NCBI GenBank assembly: GCA_047618565.1
Contig: JBLHKW010000164.1
Span: forward strand, 1-11,247
Reading direction: 5' to 3'
DNA from: JBLHKW01 sp047618565
GTDB taxonomy: Bacteria > Planctomycetota > UBA1135 > GCA-002686595
DNA length: 11,247 nt
Shown here one piece after another: positions 1 through 8,861 of the stretch. The position numbers were made by a program, and so were the translations under genes. Under the pieces are notes generated by a model that saw only the letters and a list, made by a program, of their open reading frames with translations, had not been told where the DNA came from and did no database searches. The stretch's first letter is position 1; each line of letters opens with the position of its first letter.

Positions 1-142
1 CCTCTCCGCCGCCGCTGCGTCGTGCTCGTCGAGCCGTGCTCAGCGGCCCTACAGGGCCGCCTCCGCCGTCTCGACTTCGCACTCCTTGCTGCGACGAAGA
101 TGGCTTCGTCTCGCTACGGGACTTTTTCAACGGGCTGCTAGC
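1..142. repeat. Short palindromic repeat element, copy 1 (cut by window edge)
   Basis: This stretch matches 8900-9041 in the same orientation with one mismatch (position 134 against 9033). The complete copy at 8862-9040 implies that about 38 bases of this one lie left of the window. It carries two perfect internal hairpins: GCGGCCCT/AGGGCCGC at 43-60 with a 2-base loop, and GACGAAG/CTTCGTC at 93-110 with a 4-base loop. The right end, near 141, reads CTGCTAG. No protein is credible here; overlapping reading frames are low-complexity. The layout suggests a small non-autonomous mobile element or a REP/MITE-like intergenic repeat. It overlaps the 3' end of the S41-like gene and supplies that gene's stop codon. 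Confidence 0.85.
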
Positions 143-852
143 GGCGTCATCCAGTAGTTGGTGTCGACCCTGGAGAGGTACAGTGGTGTCTCCGCGGTCT
201 GCAGCGGGAACGGGCGCAGCTTGCGCACGAGCCCGTGCTCTCCGCCCTCCACGGTCAACGTGTGCTCGGCACCCTCGGGTGTCTGCAGGGTCAGCTGCAA
301 CGGGCCATCGTCGCCGGTCACCTCCCGCAAGAGTGCCAGCTTGCGCACGTAGAACTGGGGTCCCATCCAGGTCCAGGTCATCGCGTTGTCGCCGCCCCGG
401 TAAGCAGACTCGCGCTCGAGGACATCCTCGTCCGACACCTCCCCGAAGCGGAGCACGCGGCTGCCCGCGTGATCGACCCACTCGCCGTCACCGTCGACGA
501 TGTAGAGCCCCGATGGGAACGCGTAGAACTTGAAGGGCAGGACGCGGCGGTCGAAGTCCAGCGAGCTGTCCGGCGCGGGGCCGTAGATCGCCGTGTGGCC
601 GTCGTTGAGGAATGCGGCGAGCTTCATGAAGCGCGTCAGCACCTGATCGTCGCTCAGGTCCGGAATCGCGAAATGCAGCTCGCCCGCCAGTTCCCCGAAC
701 TCCGGTGAGAAAACCGGGCGAGCGGAGTGGGCGTGCACGCGCTGTGCCTCGGTCACGAAGAAGTCGAGATCGGAGCGCCAGCCCTCGTCCCGATCGATGC
801 TGCCCGCCTGGGGGACGAGGACGGCGAGCGGAACGAGAAGAGCCAGGATCAT
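127..852 (-). pseudogene. Truncated S41-family peptidase-like protein (N-terminal part only)
   Basis: The frame encodes 241 residues. Residues 1-18 form a hydrophobic export signal. A helical region follows with LNDGHTAI (82-89), matching the 'DGHT' element of S41 peptidase-like proteins. A PDZ-like stretch runs over about 103-205, and PLYLSRVDTNYW lies at 223-234. In relatives as I know them, a 'plyl...dknYW' segment comes just before the catalytic core that carries the active serine. Here the frame instead runs into the repeat element: codons 238-241 (LAAR) and the TGA stop are element sequence. The catalytic domain is therefore absent and the product is probably inactive. The start is well supported by GGAGG seven bases upstream. 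The missing 3' part may lie left of the window beyond the element. Family assignment is from motif memory; the truncation is inferred. Confidence 0.7.
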
Positions 853-859
853 CGGGGTG

Positions 860-864
860 CCTCC
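860..864 (-). promoter_or_regulatory. Shine-Dalgarno site of the S41-like gene
   Basis: On the minus strand this reads GGAGG, with seven bases before the ATG at 852. It is the clearest ribosome-binding site in the window. It fixes the start of the truncated protease gene and argues that the gene was functional before its 3' end was lost. Confidence 0.75.
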
Positions 865-873
865 GTGGAAAAC

Positions 874-892
874 GAGCGCCTGTGAGGCGCTC
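874..892. other. Perfect hairpin in the divergent intergenic region
   Basis: GAGCGCC and GGCGCTC form a perfect 7-bp stem around a TGTGA loop. It lies 10 bases upstream of the protease gene's Shine-Dalgarno site, so it would sit in that gene's 5' leader. It lacks a U-tract in either direction, so it is not an obvious terminator. It could be a leader structure or a protein-binding site; the sequence does not decide. Confidence 0.5.
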
Positions 893-918
893 TACGCACG
901 ACTGGTGCGGAGTATTAC

Positions 919-977
919 CAGGGATCCCTGAACAGGCTGAGACAGCATCACCGGGATCCGTATTATTTATCGATCCC
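919..977. promoter_or_regulatory. Putative operator region of the TetR regulator (GGGATC half-sites)
   Basis: CAGGGATCCCTG at 919-930 is a perfect 12-bp palindrome. GGGATC recurs at 953-958 and is mirrored by GATCCC at 972-977, making a second inverted repeat with 13 bases between the arms. The two GGATCC cores are 32 bases apart, about three helical turns. The AT-rich stretch 961-996, including TATTAT at 961-966, is the likely promoter of the regulator gene; I could not find a convincing -35 box. TetR-family genes are commonly autoregulated through palindromes placed here, and divergent control of the protease gene is possible. Binding is inferred. Confidence 0.45.
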
Positions 978-1005
978 AGCTATTTAATAATATATGATGA
1001 TATCC

Positions 1006-1593
1006 ATGCCCCGCCGCTACGACTCATCGAACCGCAAACACCAGGCCCAGGAGACGCGGCGCCGCATCCTCGACGCAGCGGTCGAGCTGCACGCGCGCGG
1101 GATCACCGAAGTGGTCCCCCTGGCCGCGGCCGCGGGCGTATCCGTGCCCACGGTACGCAAGCACTTCCCGAGCAAGGAACGCATCTTCGAGGGCTGCACG
1201 GCGCACTTTTTCAGCACGTTCACCCTGCCCGATCTCGAGCGAGCAGCGCGCTCGACGGACCCGCGCGAGCGAAGCGCCAGGGTCACCGAGGAGATGTGTC
1301 GCGCCCACGAGGCCACCCACGACCTGATGTGGCACGCCTACCCGGAGGCAGCACGCTCGGCGGCACTCGCCGCGGCCCTCGAGGGGTTCGTGGAACTCAT
1401 CGAGGCAGCCGTCGACGTGATCCTCAACGGAGTCGGCGAAGACGTTGCGGCGCGCGCACGCCCACGACTGCGAGCTCTGCTGGACACGCTGACCTACCGC
1501 GCATTCCGCGTCCACGCCGGCCTCGACGCCCAGGCCGTTCAACGCGAACTGACCACCCTGATCGCATCGGCGATCGGCACGCCTCCCCGATAA
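1006..1593 (+). CDS. TetR/AcrR-family transcriptional regulator
   Basis: The product has 195 residues, normal for TetR repressors. The N-terminal DNA-binding domain is clear: an RRRILDAAVELHARG first helix (about 18-32), then a helix-turn-helix with LAAAAGVSVPTVRKHFPSKERIF at 39-61, the usual 'aGvs..tvY.hFpsKe.Lf' signature with Arg-Lys in the recognition helix. The remainder is a helical ligand/dimer domain whose effector cannot be read from sequence. Two in-frame ATGs lie upstream (994, 997); I chose 1006 because MPRRYDSSNRKHQ resembles normal TetR N-termini. None of the starts has a clear Shine-Dalgarno site. The MBL-fold gene follows after 23 bases, so the two are probably one transcript, with the regulator probably controlling the pair from 919-977. 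Confidence 0.88.
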   Translation: MPRRYDSSNRKHQAQETRRRILDAAVELHARGITEVVPLAAAAGVSVPTVRKHFPSKERIFEGCTAHFFSTFTLPDLERAARSTDPRERSARVTEEMCRAHEATHDLMWHAYPEAARSAALAAALEGFVELIEAAVDVILNGVGEDVAARARPRLRALLDTLTYRAFRVHAGLDAQAVQRELTTLIASAIGTPPR

Positions 1594-1616
1594 CCCCCGA
1601 CCCAGATTGAGGCTCC

Positions 1617-2336
1617 ATGACCTCCAGTCCCTCCGCCCAGGTTGACGAGATCGCCGACGGCATCTATCGCATCAGCACCCCGATCCCCCCCACCGTCATT
1701 CCGGGCGGCTTCACCTTCAATCAGTTCCTGATCGACGACGACGAGCCGCTGCTGTTTCACACGGGCCCACGCAAGCTGTTCCCGATCGTCTCCGCCGCCG
1801 TCGCGAGCGTGCTGCCCCTGGAGCGCCTGCGCCACATCAGCTTCTCGCACTTCGAGGCCGACGAGTGCGGATCGCTGAACGAGTTCCTGGCAGCTGCACC
1901 CAACGCCGCACCCCTCTGCGGTCAGGTGGCCGCGATGACCTCCGTCGACGACGTGGCGGATCGCGCGCCGCGTGTGCTCGCGGACGGCGAGGCGCTCGAA
2001 CTGGGCAAGCACCGCGTCACCTGGCACGACACCCCGCACCTGCCCCACGCCTGGGAGTGCGGCTTCCTCTCCGAATCGACCACGAGCACGCTCTTCTGCG
2101 GCGACCTGTTCACCCAGGGCGGCGATGAGCACGAGTCCACCACCGAGCGAGACATCCTCGCGCCCTCCATGGCCATGCTGGGCATGTTCGACTACTACTC
2201 GCACACCAAGAACGCTCGCCCGATGTTCGACAAGCTCATCGCGACCCGCCCGCGACTCCTGGCCTGTATGCACGGCGCCGCCTGGCGTGGCGACGGAGCA
2301 GCCTTGCTCGAAGCGCTCGCGAGCGAACTCGTGTAG
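1617..2336 (+). CDS. MBL-fold protein of the oxygen-binding diiron/flavodiiron-like type
   Basis: The product is a 239-residue cytoplasmic protein with no signal peptide. It begins with the usual MBL strand pattern (IADGIYRISTPIPP, then FNQFLIDDDEPLLFHTG). The metal motif is SHFEADECG, giving H78, E80 and D82. Later candidate ligands are H141 or H144 (TPHLPHAW), D163 (LFCGDLF) and H219 (CMHG). An H-x-E-x-D motif is characteristic of the diiron centre of flavodiiron proteins and stand-alone ODP-type MBL proteins, rather than the HxHxDH of hydrolases. The residue after the aspartate is Glu83, where flavodiiron proteins have His. There is no flavodoxin domain, so it would need a separate redox partner or act as a sensor. 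TGAGG lies four bases before the ATG. Activity (O2/NO reduction, sensing, or hydrolysis) is unresolved. Confidence 0.82.
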   Translation: MTSSPSAQVDEIADGIYRISTPIPPTVIPGGFTFNQFLIDDDEPLLFHTGPRKLFPIVSAAVASVLPLERLRHISFSHFEADECGSLNEFLAAAPNAAPLCGQVAAMTSVDDVADRAPRVLADGEALELGKHRVTWHDTPHLPHAWECGFLSESTTSTLFCGDLFTQGGDEHESTTERDILAPSMAMLGMFDYYSHTKNARPMFDKLIATRPRLLACMHGAAWRGDGAALLEALASELV

Positions 2337-2438
2337 GCGGCTCCGGCCGGGACACCCAGAGCTCGTGCAGCAGCATGTCCGGTGATCACCTCAGGCTACG
2401 GGTGGTCCATATAACCCGGACTCCCACACTGCTGTTCG
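2337..2438. other. Convergent intergenic spacer with no gene seen
   Basis: This is the spacer between the stop of the MBL-fold gene and the end of the minus-strand WD40 remnant. I see no coding frame, tRNA or U-tract terminator. A perfect hairpin (CCCGGCA, loop AGCG, TGCCGGG) lies just beyond it at 2446-2463, inside the remnant's last codons. It could weakly end transcription from either side, but it has no U-run. Confidence 0.4.
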
Positions 2439-2610
2439 TCAACGCCCCGGCAAGCGTGCCGGGCTGCTGCCCGGGTCCGGCCCCGCGTCCCAGACTCGGT
2501 GAACACCCGCGCTGTCGACCGCTGCGATGCGGCGTTCGTCCGGAGAGACCGCGACCCACTGGATCGTCCCCTCCAGGTCCCGAAGCGTCAGCGTGAGACC
2601 GCGCTCGACG
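2439..2610 (-). pseudogene. Orphan WD40-repeat fragment (3' end of a lost gene)
   Basis: The minus-strand frame ending at 2439 reads TLRDLEGTIQWVAVSP, then DERRIAAVDSAGVHRVWDAG and a short Pro/Gly-rich tail. This matches one WD40 blade closely (…v..vafSPDgrrlat..sdg.vrvWd). Only one blade remains. Reading upstream, the frame runs straight into the inverted-repeat element starting at 2611, and no propeller sequence appears on the element's far side (2752-2789). I take it as the C-terminal scrap of a WD40 protein left after rearrangement or insertion. The frame stays open through the element to 2735, but that part looks like repeat sequence, not protein. Confidence 0.5.
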
Positions 2611-2751
2611 TCCGGTGTCAGAAAATACGGTGTCAGGGAACTTTCGCCGTCCCGTCGCCCTCCGATCGAGCGCGCAGGACGCCGACGCTCGCGGTGACCC
2701 CACCTGGACGCGAGTGGCGAAAGTTGCCCTGACACCGTATTTTCGACCGGA
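2611..2751. repeat. Long imperfect inverted repeat (MITE/REP-like element)
   Basis: The left arm 2611-2648 and right arm 2716-2751 are reverse complements apart from small differences: one extra G in the right arm after GGCGAAAGTT, and a 3-base difference near the outer end. The shared core includes CCCTGACACCGTATTTTC. The arms are about 37 bases with a 67-base centre. Within the left arm GGTGTCAG occurs twice, at 2614 and 2629. Such arms around a short non-coding centre fit a small non-autonomous element or a REP doublet of the kind mobilised by REP-associated Y1 transposases; that link is inferred, since no transposase is present here. It separates the WD40 remnant from the kinase gene. Confidence 0.7.
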
Positions 2752-2789
2752 CCCCGAGTCGCTCCGGATCGACTTCTTGGGCCGCTGAG

Positions 2790-5489
<2,700 letters not shown>

Positions 5490-5497
5490 GCTGGCGG

Positions 5498-5503
5498 AGT
5501 ATA
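5498..5503 (-). promoter_or_regulatory. Possible -10 box for a leaderless kinase mRNA
   Basis: On the minus strand this is TATACT, five of six matches to TATAAT, with eight bases before the kinase ATG. Transcription would then start at or within a few bases of the ATG, giving a leaderless or nearly leaderless mRNA. That agrees with the lack of a Shine-Dalgarno site there. No good -35 box stands 16-18 bases upstream, so this is tentative. Confidence 0.35.
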
Positions 5504-5614
5504 CGGTCCCAAGCGGTCGCCCGGGAGCTGGGTCGACCCCCGTCACCCAGCTTGCGCCCTTGCCAACGGGGCAGATGCCCGTCGGATTTTGCTCTGGCTC
5601 GGTACGTTCGCACG

Positions 5615-5650
5615 AAAAAAGAGGACCCGGCCGGGAAGGCCGAGTCCTCT
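5615..5650 (-). terminator. Intrinsic terminator downstream of the initiator tRNA
   Basis: On the minus strand a 13-bp stem (AGAGGACTCGGCC against GGCCGGGTCCTCT, one T-G wobble) with a TTCCC loop is followed directly by six T. This is a textbook Rho-independent terminator. It begins eight bases after the encoded CCA of the tRNA, so it ends the tRNA transcript and separates it from the kinase gene. Confidence 0.93.
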
Positions 5651-5658
5651 CTTTGAAG

Positions 5659-5735
5659 TGGTAGCGGGGGCAGGATTCGAACCTACGACCTCCGGGTTAT
5701 GAGCCCGACGAGCTGCCAGACTGCTCCACCCCGCG
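5659..5735 (-). tRNA. Initiator tRNA-Met (anticodon CAT)
   Basis: The 77-nt cloverleaf reads from CGCGGGG through the anticodon loop CTCATAA to GGTTCGAATCC and an encoded CCA (5659-5661). Three features mark it as the initiator rather than elongator tRNA-Met: three consecutive G-C pairs in the anticodon stem (GGG-CTCATAA-CCC), an unpaired first acceptor position, and close overall similarity to bacterial tRNA-fMet. The mismatch at 1/72 is C-U, whereas E. coli has C-A; either leaves position 1 unpaired, as formylation requires. It has its own promoter and terminator, so it is a single-gene transcription unit. Confidence 0.96.
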
Positions 5736-5746
5736 ACACGGCTGGC

Positions 5747-5774
5747 ATTATGGTCGCTCGGTGGGCGGCTTCAA
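5747..5774 (-). promoter_or_regulatory. Sigma70-type promoter of the initiator tRNA
   Basis: On the minus strand, TTGAAG (5774-5769) and CATAAT (5752-5747) are separated by 16 bases. These are four of six and five of six matches to the -35 and -10 consensus. The predicted start, around 5739-5741, lies about five bases before the mature tRNA 5' end, a short leader typical of a single tRNA gene. Confidence 0.7.
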
Positions 5775-5777
5775 GAA

Positions 5778-5814
5778 GAAGTCGCTGAGTTCTGAGGGAG
5801 TTTTTGGGGCGTGC
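5778..5814. repeat. Possible decayed end of the short repeat element
   Basis: Read on the plus strand, this shares GAAGTCG, then AGGGAGTTTTT, GGGCG and GC, in the same order, with the reverse complement of the left end of the element at 8862-8900. A 10-base stretch here replaces 3 bases there. The remaining 5815-5883, up to the stop of the HEAT-like gene, shows no gene; CCCGC/GCGGG at 5870-5882 is a small hairpin without a U-tract. The match is short, so this is a suggestion only. It abuts the tRNA -35 box. Confidence 0.3.
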
Positions 5815-5883
5815 GGGCACGGGGACGTCGATGCGGCGCTGAAATGGCCGCAGGACCCTCGGACGGTCACCCGCGAGGCGGGA

Positions 5884-8805
5884 TCAGCGGCGACGGGAGG
5901 AATTCGCGCCCGGGGCGGGGCGCAGCTGTCCTTCGGGAGCCGGCGTGCCGTCGGCCGCAGGCGAGTCCGTGGTGGCCTCCGGAACCTGCTCCCCCATCAC
6001 CTCGTCGCGCAGCTCGAGCAGGGCGCTGTGCCAGTCCTCCCGATCCACCAGGCCGCCCCACAGCGGCAATGGCATGCCAGAGGCATCCGCCCGGGTCGCT
6101 TCCTCGCCTTCGACGGGGACCGGCTCCGGGGTCGATTGCTCGGGCAGGTCGCTGAACGACGCTTGCACCTGCGCGATCAGTGCCGGGCTCCGGGAGCGCC
6201 GGGCGCGGTCGGCGAGGTTGCGCAGGTCCTGCAGGCGCACGGTACCGGGTTCCGCACGCCAGCCAGCGCGCTCGACGAGCTCGAGGCCGAGCTGGAATGC
6301 GTCGCGAGCCGCAGCGCGCTGTTCGATCTCCTGCTCCCCGACCCCGGCGGTCAGGCTTGCCAGGTCGCGCAGGTCGGAGAGCTCGAAGAGCGTCTCGATG
6401 GGCTCTGCGACCGGGTCATCCACCGGAATGGCGCCCTCAGTGTCGTCGTCGTCGGCGCCGACGACGCTCTCGACGTCCGCCGCCGCGGCTGCGCGCAGCG
6501 CGTGCTCCAGACCACGCAGATTACTGTAGGCATGTAGGGCCTCGAGGGGCTGGTCGACGCGGACCAGAAAGCGTGCTTCGTCGCGGATCAGGATCGCGTA
6601 CTCGAGCTTCGTGCTGTCCAGCCGTGCTGCAGCTTCGCGGTAGCGCGCACTGACGTCCCTGACCGAGCTCCCGTCCGGACGCGCGAGAAAGTGGTCGCCG
6701 CTGAGCAGGGCCCAGGCCCGCTTGGGGCCCTCGACGACGGACTCGCCGCCCGGTAGATGGACCTGAACGAGACGTTCGAGCACTCCGCCGCCAGCGGGCG
6801 TTCCGGCGAGGCGTGCTCCGCCCTTCTCGCGCAGTTCCAGGGCCCAGCGCACCATCGTGGCGTGCTTGTCGGCCGGCAGGGTGCGCGCGGCTTCCTCCGA
6901 GAGCGATGCGACCAGGGAGAGCGCGGACTCCAGACGCACGAGTTGCGAGTCGGCCTGGCGCTCCCACTTCTTGTCGACGAGCAGTCGTTCAGCTGCCCGC
7001 ATCACGACCTGCGCGTCATCCCCGGCCAGGCTCATGAGCGCCTTGGCCATCTCCGAGATGTTGCGCGAACCACCCTGGGTCCAGTCGTCGAAGAACGGGG
7101 AGAGCAGCAAGCGCTCCACGAGCGCCGGGCGCTCGAAGCTGCCGAGCAGCATCAACAGCAGTGACCGCAGCTCCTCATCCGTCTCGTACTCGAGGCGCTC
7201 GACCAGGGCATCCGACCCGGCGCGCGAGCCCACGGCGGCCACGCGCGGCGTGAACACGTCGCTCGTGAGCACCTCCAGGGCGCGCCGGCACAGGTCCGGC
7301 TGGTCCCCGTCCGTCAGTACGAGCAGGGTCTCGAGGATCGTGCGGGTGCGCGCCTCGTCGAGCTCGATGCCGGGCAGGATGCGACCCAGGGCGCCTAGCA
7401 GTTCGTAGCGCAGGGCGTTGAAGTCATGCTCGCCGGCCAGCAGGGCCAGGATGCGCTCGACGTCGTCCCCAAGCAGTCCCGAGTACGCGCCGGCCACGGC
7501 CAGGCGCACCTCCTCGGGGCCGCGGTATTCATTCAGGAGGTACTCGAGCCCAACCCGCACGGGCTGCGTCAGGTCGCTCCAGGCTTCGGTCGGGCTCTCG
7601 CGTACGCACAGGGTCTCGATCGCGTCGATGCCCATCAGGATCAGGTCCGGATCCAGCGGCCGCCCGCGGTCCACGACGCTCCCGAAGAGCTCCACGAGGC
7701 GCCGCGCGCCGCTGTCGAGACTCTGCTCGCCGCTGGCGGGATCGCTGTCCCATGGCATGCGCGAGAGCGCGCGCAGTATCGGTCCCGAGAGGTCGCGCTG
7801 GCGGCGTTCTCCGACACGGTCGAGCACCCCGCGCAGCAGCACGACGCTCGCCGATCCGGGCGGCGAACCACCCAGGAGGTCGGTCAGGTTGTGCAACAGC
7901 GCATGGAAGGCCTGGGCGTCGATCTCGCTCTCGAGCTGCTCCAGCATCGCCTCGATCGCATCCGGGACGCCGACCTTGCCCTCGCCCACGAATCGACTGA
8001 GCGCCTCGGCCGCCTCGGAACGGATGATCGGATCCGGATCCTGGAGCCAGCCGATGACCTCGTCCGGAGACAGGGCGATCAGGCGCAGGACCAGGGCGCG
8101 CGCGCGCACCTGCTCGGCCTCGAGCTCGCGCAAGAAGGGCGGGTCATCGCTCATCTCGATCAGTCGCGGCCACTCGGCCTCGAAGCCGGCGAACGAGTCG
8201 AAGCGCAGCCGGTAGACGACGAACAAGCTCGCCGCCGCTGCGGTCTGGATGCGCGGCACGGCGTCGTCGAGGTGCAGGGCGACGCGCGGCGCGAGGGCGT
8301 AGGCGCGCAGCTCGCCAACGGCGCCCATGGCGGCGCAGCGCAGGTCCTCGTCGATCAGCGGCCCCTGCTCCAGCAATTCCGAGATGCGCACCAGCCAGAG
8401 CTCGTGCGCGGCTTTCGATCGTTCCATCTCGAGCGCCAGCAGCGCCACGGCGTCGTCGCGCGTGGACTGCCGCAGGCTCGCGCGGGCCGCGTTGACGCCG
8501 GGCGGCACACGGGTGCCAGCGCGCAGGATGAGGGCGTCCATGGCCGGCTGCGGATGCACGCCGAAGACGCGCCTGAATTCGCGCCGCAGCTCACCGCCCG
8601 CCTTGCCCTCGAGGAAGACGTGCACACCGGCCAGGGTCGAGGGCAGCGAAAGGCTCTCGCCATCCGGGCCCAGCTGATCCGGCACCGCTTCGATGGGCGG
8701 AATGAAGGTCTGTCCACAGACGGGCGCGGCGGCACAGACGGAGAGCAACCAGGCGGTCCACCCGGGACCCATCGTTCTCACCGCTCGCTCCGCCCAGCTC
8801 GTCAT
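5884..8805 (-). CDS. Large exported HEAT-like repeat protein, function unknown
   Basis: The product has 973 residues. The N-terminus has an export signal (GWTAWLLSVCAAAPVCGQ, about 15-32). The ATG at 8805 gives an 11-residue extension with two arginines before this; the in-frame ATG at 8772 is an equally possible start. Most of the protein is predicted helical with HEAT-like pairs, for example RCAAMGAVGELRAYALAPRV (156-174) and GWLQDPDPIIRSEAAEALSRFV (252-273), and further leucine-rich helices to about residue 830. The last 60 residues are Pro/Ala/Glu-rich and end SSRRR. I see no catalytic motif or transmembrane helix, so a periplasmic or envelope scaffold is likeliest. It is monocistronic, between the repeat element and the tRNA. 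A 479-codon open frame on the opposite strand is a GC-driven shadow. I do not recognise the specific family. Confidence 0.85.
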   Translation of the reverse strand: MTSWAERAVRTMGPGWTAWLLSVCAAAPVCGQTFIPPIEAVPDQLGPDGESLSLPSTLAGVHVFLEGKAGGELRREFRRVFGVHPQPAMDALILRAGTRVPPGVNAARASLRQSTRDDAVALLALEMERSKAAHELWLVRISELLEQGPLIDEDLRCAAMGAVGELRAYALAPRVALHLDDAVPRIQTAAAASLFVVYRLRFDSFAGFEAEWPRLIEMSDDPPFLRELEAEQVRARALVLRLIALSPDEVIGWLQDPDPIIRSEAAEALSRFVGEGKVGVPDAIEAMLEQLESEIDAQAFHALLHNLTDLLGGSPPGSASVVLLRGVLDRVGERRQRDLSGPILRALSRMPWDSDPASGEQSLDSGARRLVELFGSVVDRGRPLDPDLILMGIDAIETLCVRESPTEAWSDLTQPVRVGLEYLLNEYRGPEEVRLAVAGAYSGLLGDDVERILALLAGEHDFNALRYELLGALGRILPGIELDEARTRTILETLLVLTDGDQPDLCRRALEVLTSDVFTPRVAAVGSRAGSDALVERLEYETDEELRSLLLMLLGSFERPALVERLLLSPFFDDWTQGGSRNISEMAKALMSLAGDDAQVVMRAAERLLVDKKWERQADSQLVRLESALSLVASLSEEAARTLPADKHATMVRWALELREKGGARLAGTPAGGGVLERLVQVHLPGGESVVEGPKRAWALLSGDHFLARPDGSSVRDVSARYREAAARLDSTKLEYAILIRDEARFLVRVDQPLEALHAYSNLRGLEHALRAAAAADVESVVGADDDDTEGAIPVDDPVAEPIETLFELSDLRDLASLTAGVGEQEIEQRAAARDAFQLGLELVERAGWRAEPGTVRLQDLRNLADRARRSRSPALIAQVQASFSDLPEQSTPEPVPVEGEEATRADASGMPLPLWGGLVDREDWHSALLELRDEVMGEQVPEATTDSPAADGTPAPEGQLRPAPGANSSRRR

Positions 8806-8861
8806 CGTAGATCGTTGTTCATTCTATTCAACCGGCCGCAAACGAAGTCGGGGCGCCCCGC

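Noticed and set aside
705..1610. 301-codon plus-strand frame across the TetR gene
   Set aside because: It covers the TetR gene in another frame and its Arg/Pro-rich product has no family features, whereas the TetR frame has a clear helix-turn-helix.
1539..2273. 244-codon minus-strand frame opposite the MBL-fold gene
   Set aside because: It has Gly/Val/Arg-rich low-complexity content and no motif, while the plus-strand frame has the full MBL metal motif set.
5490..5546. Extended kinase N-terminus from the GTG at 5546
   Set aside because: The extra 19 residues are not part of the kinase fold, and a likely -10 box lies between this GTG and the ATG at 5489.
5870..5882. Terminator after the HEAT-like gene
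   Set aside because: CCCGC/GCGGG forms a 5-bp stem, but it starts at the stop codon and is not followed by a run of T on the minus strand.
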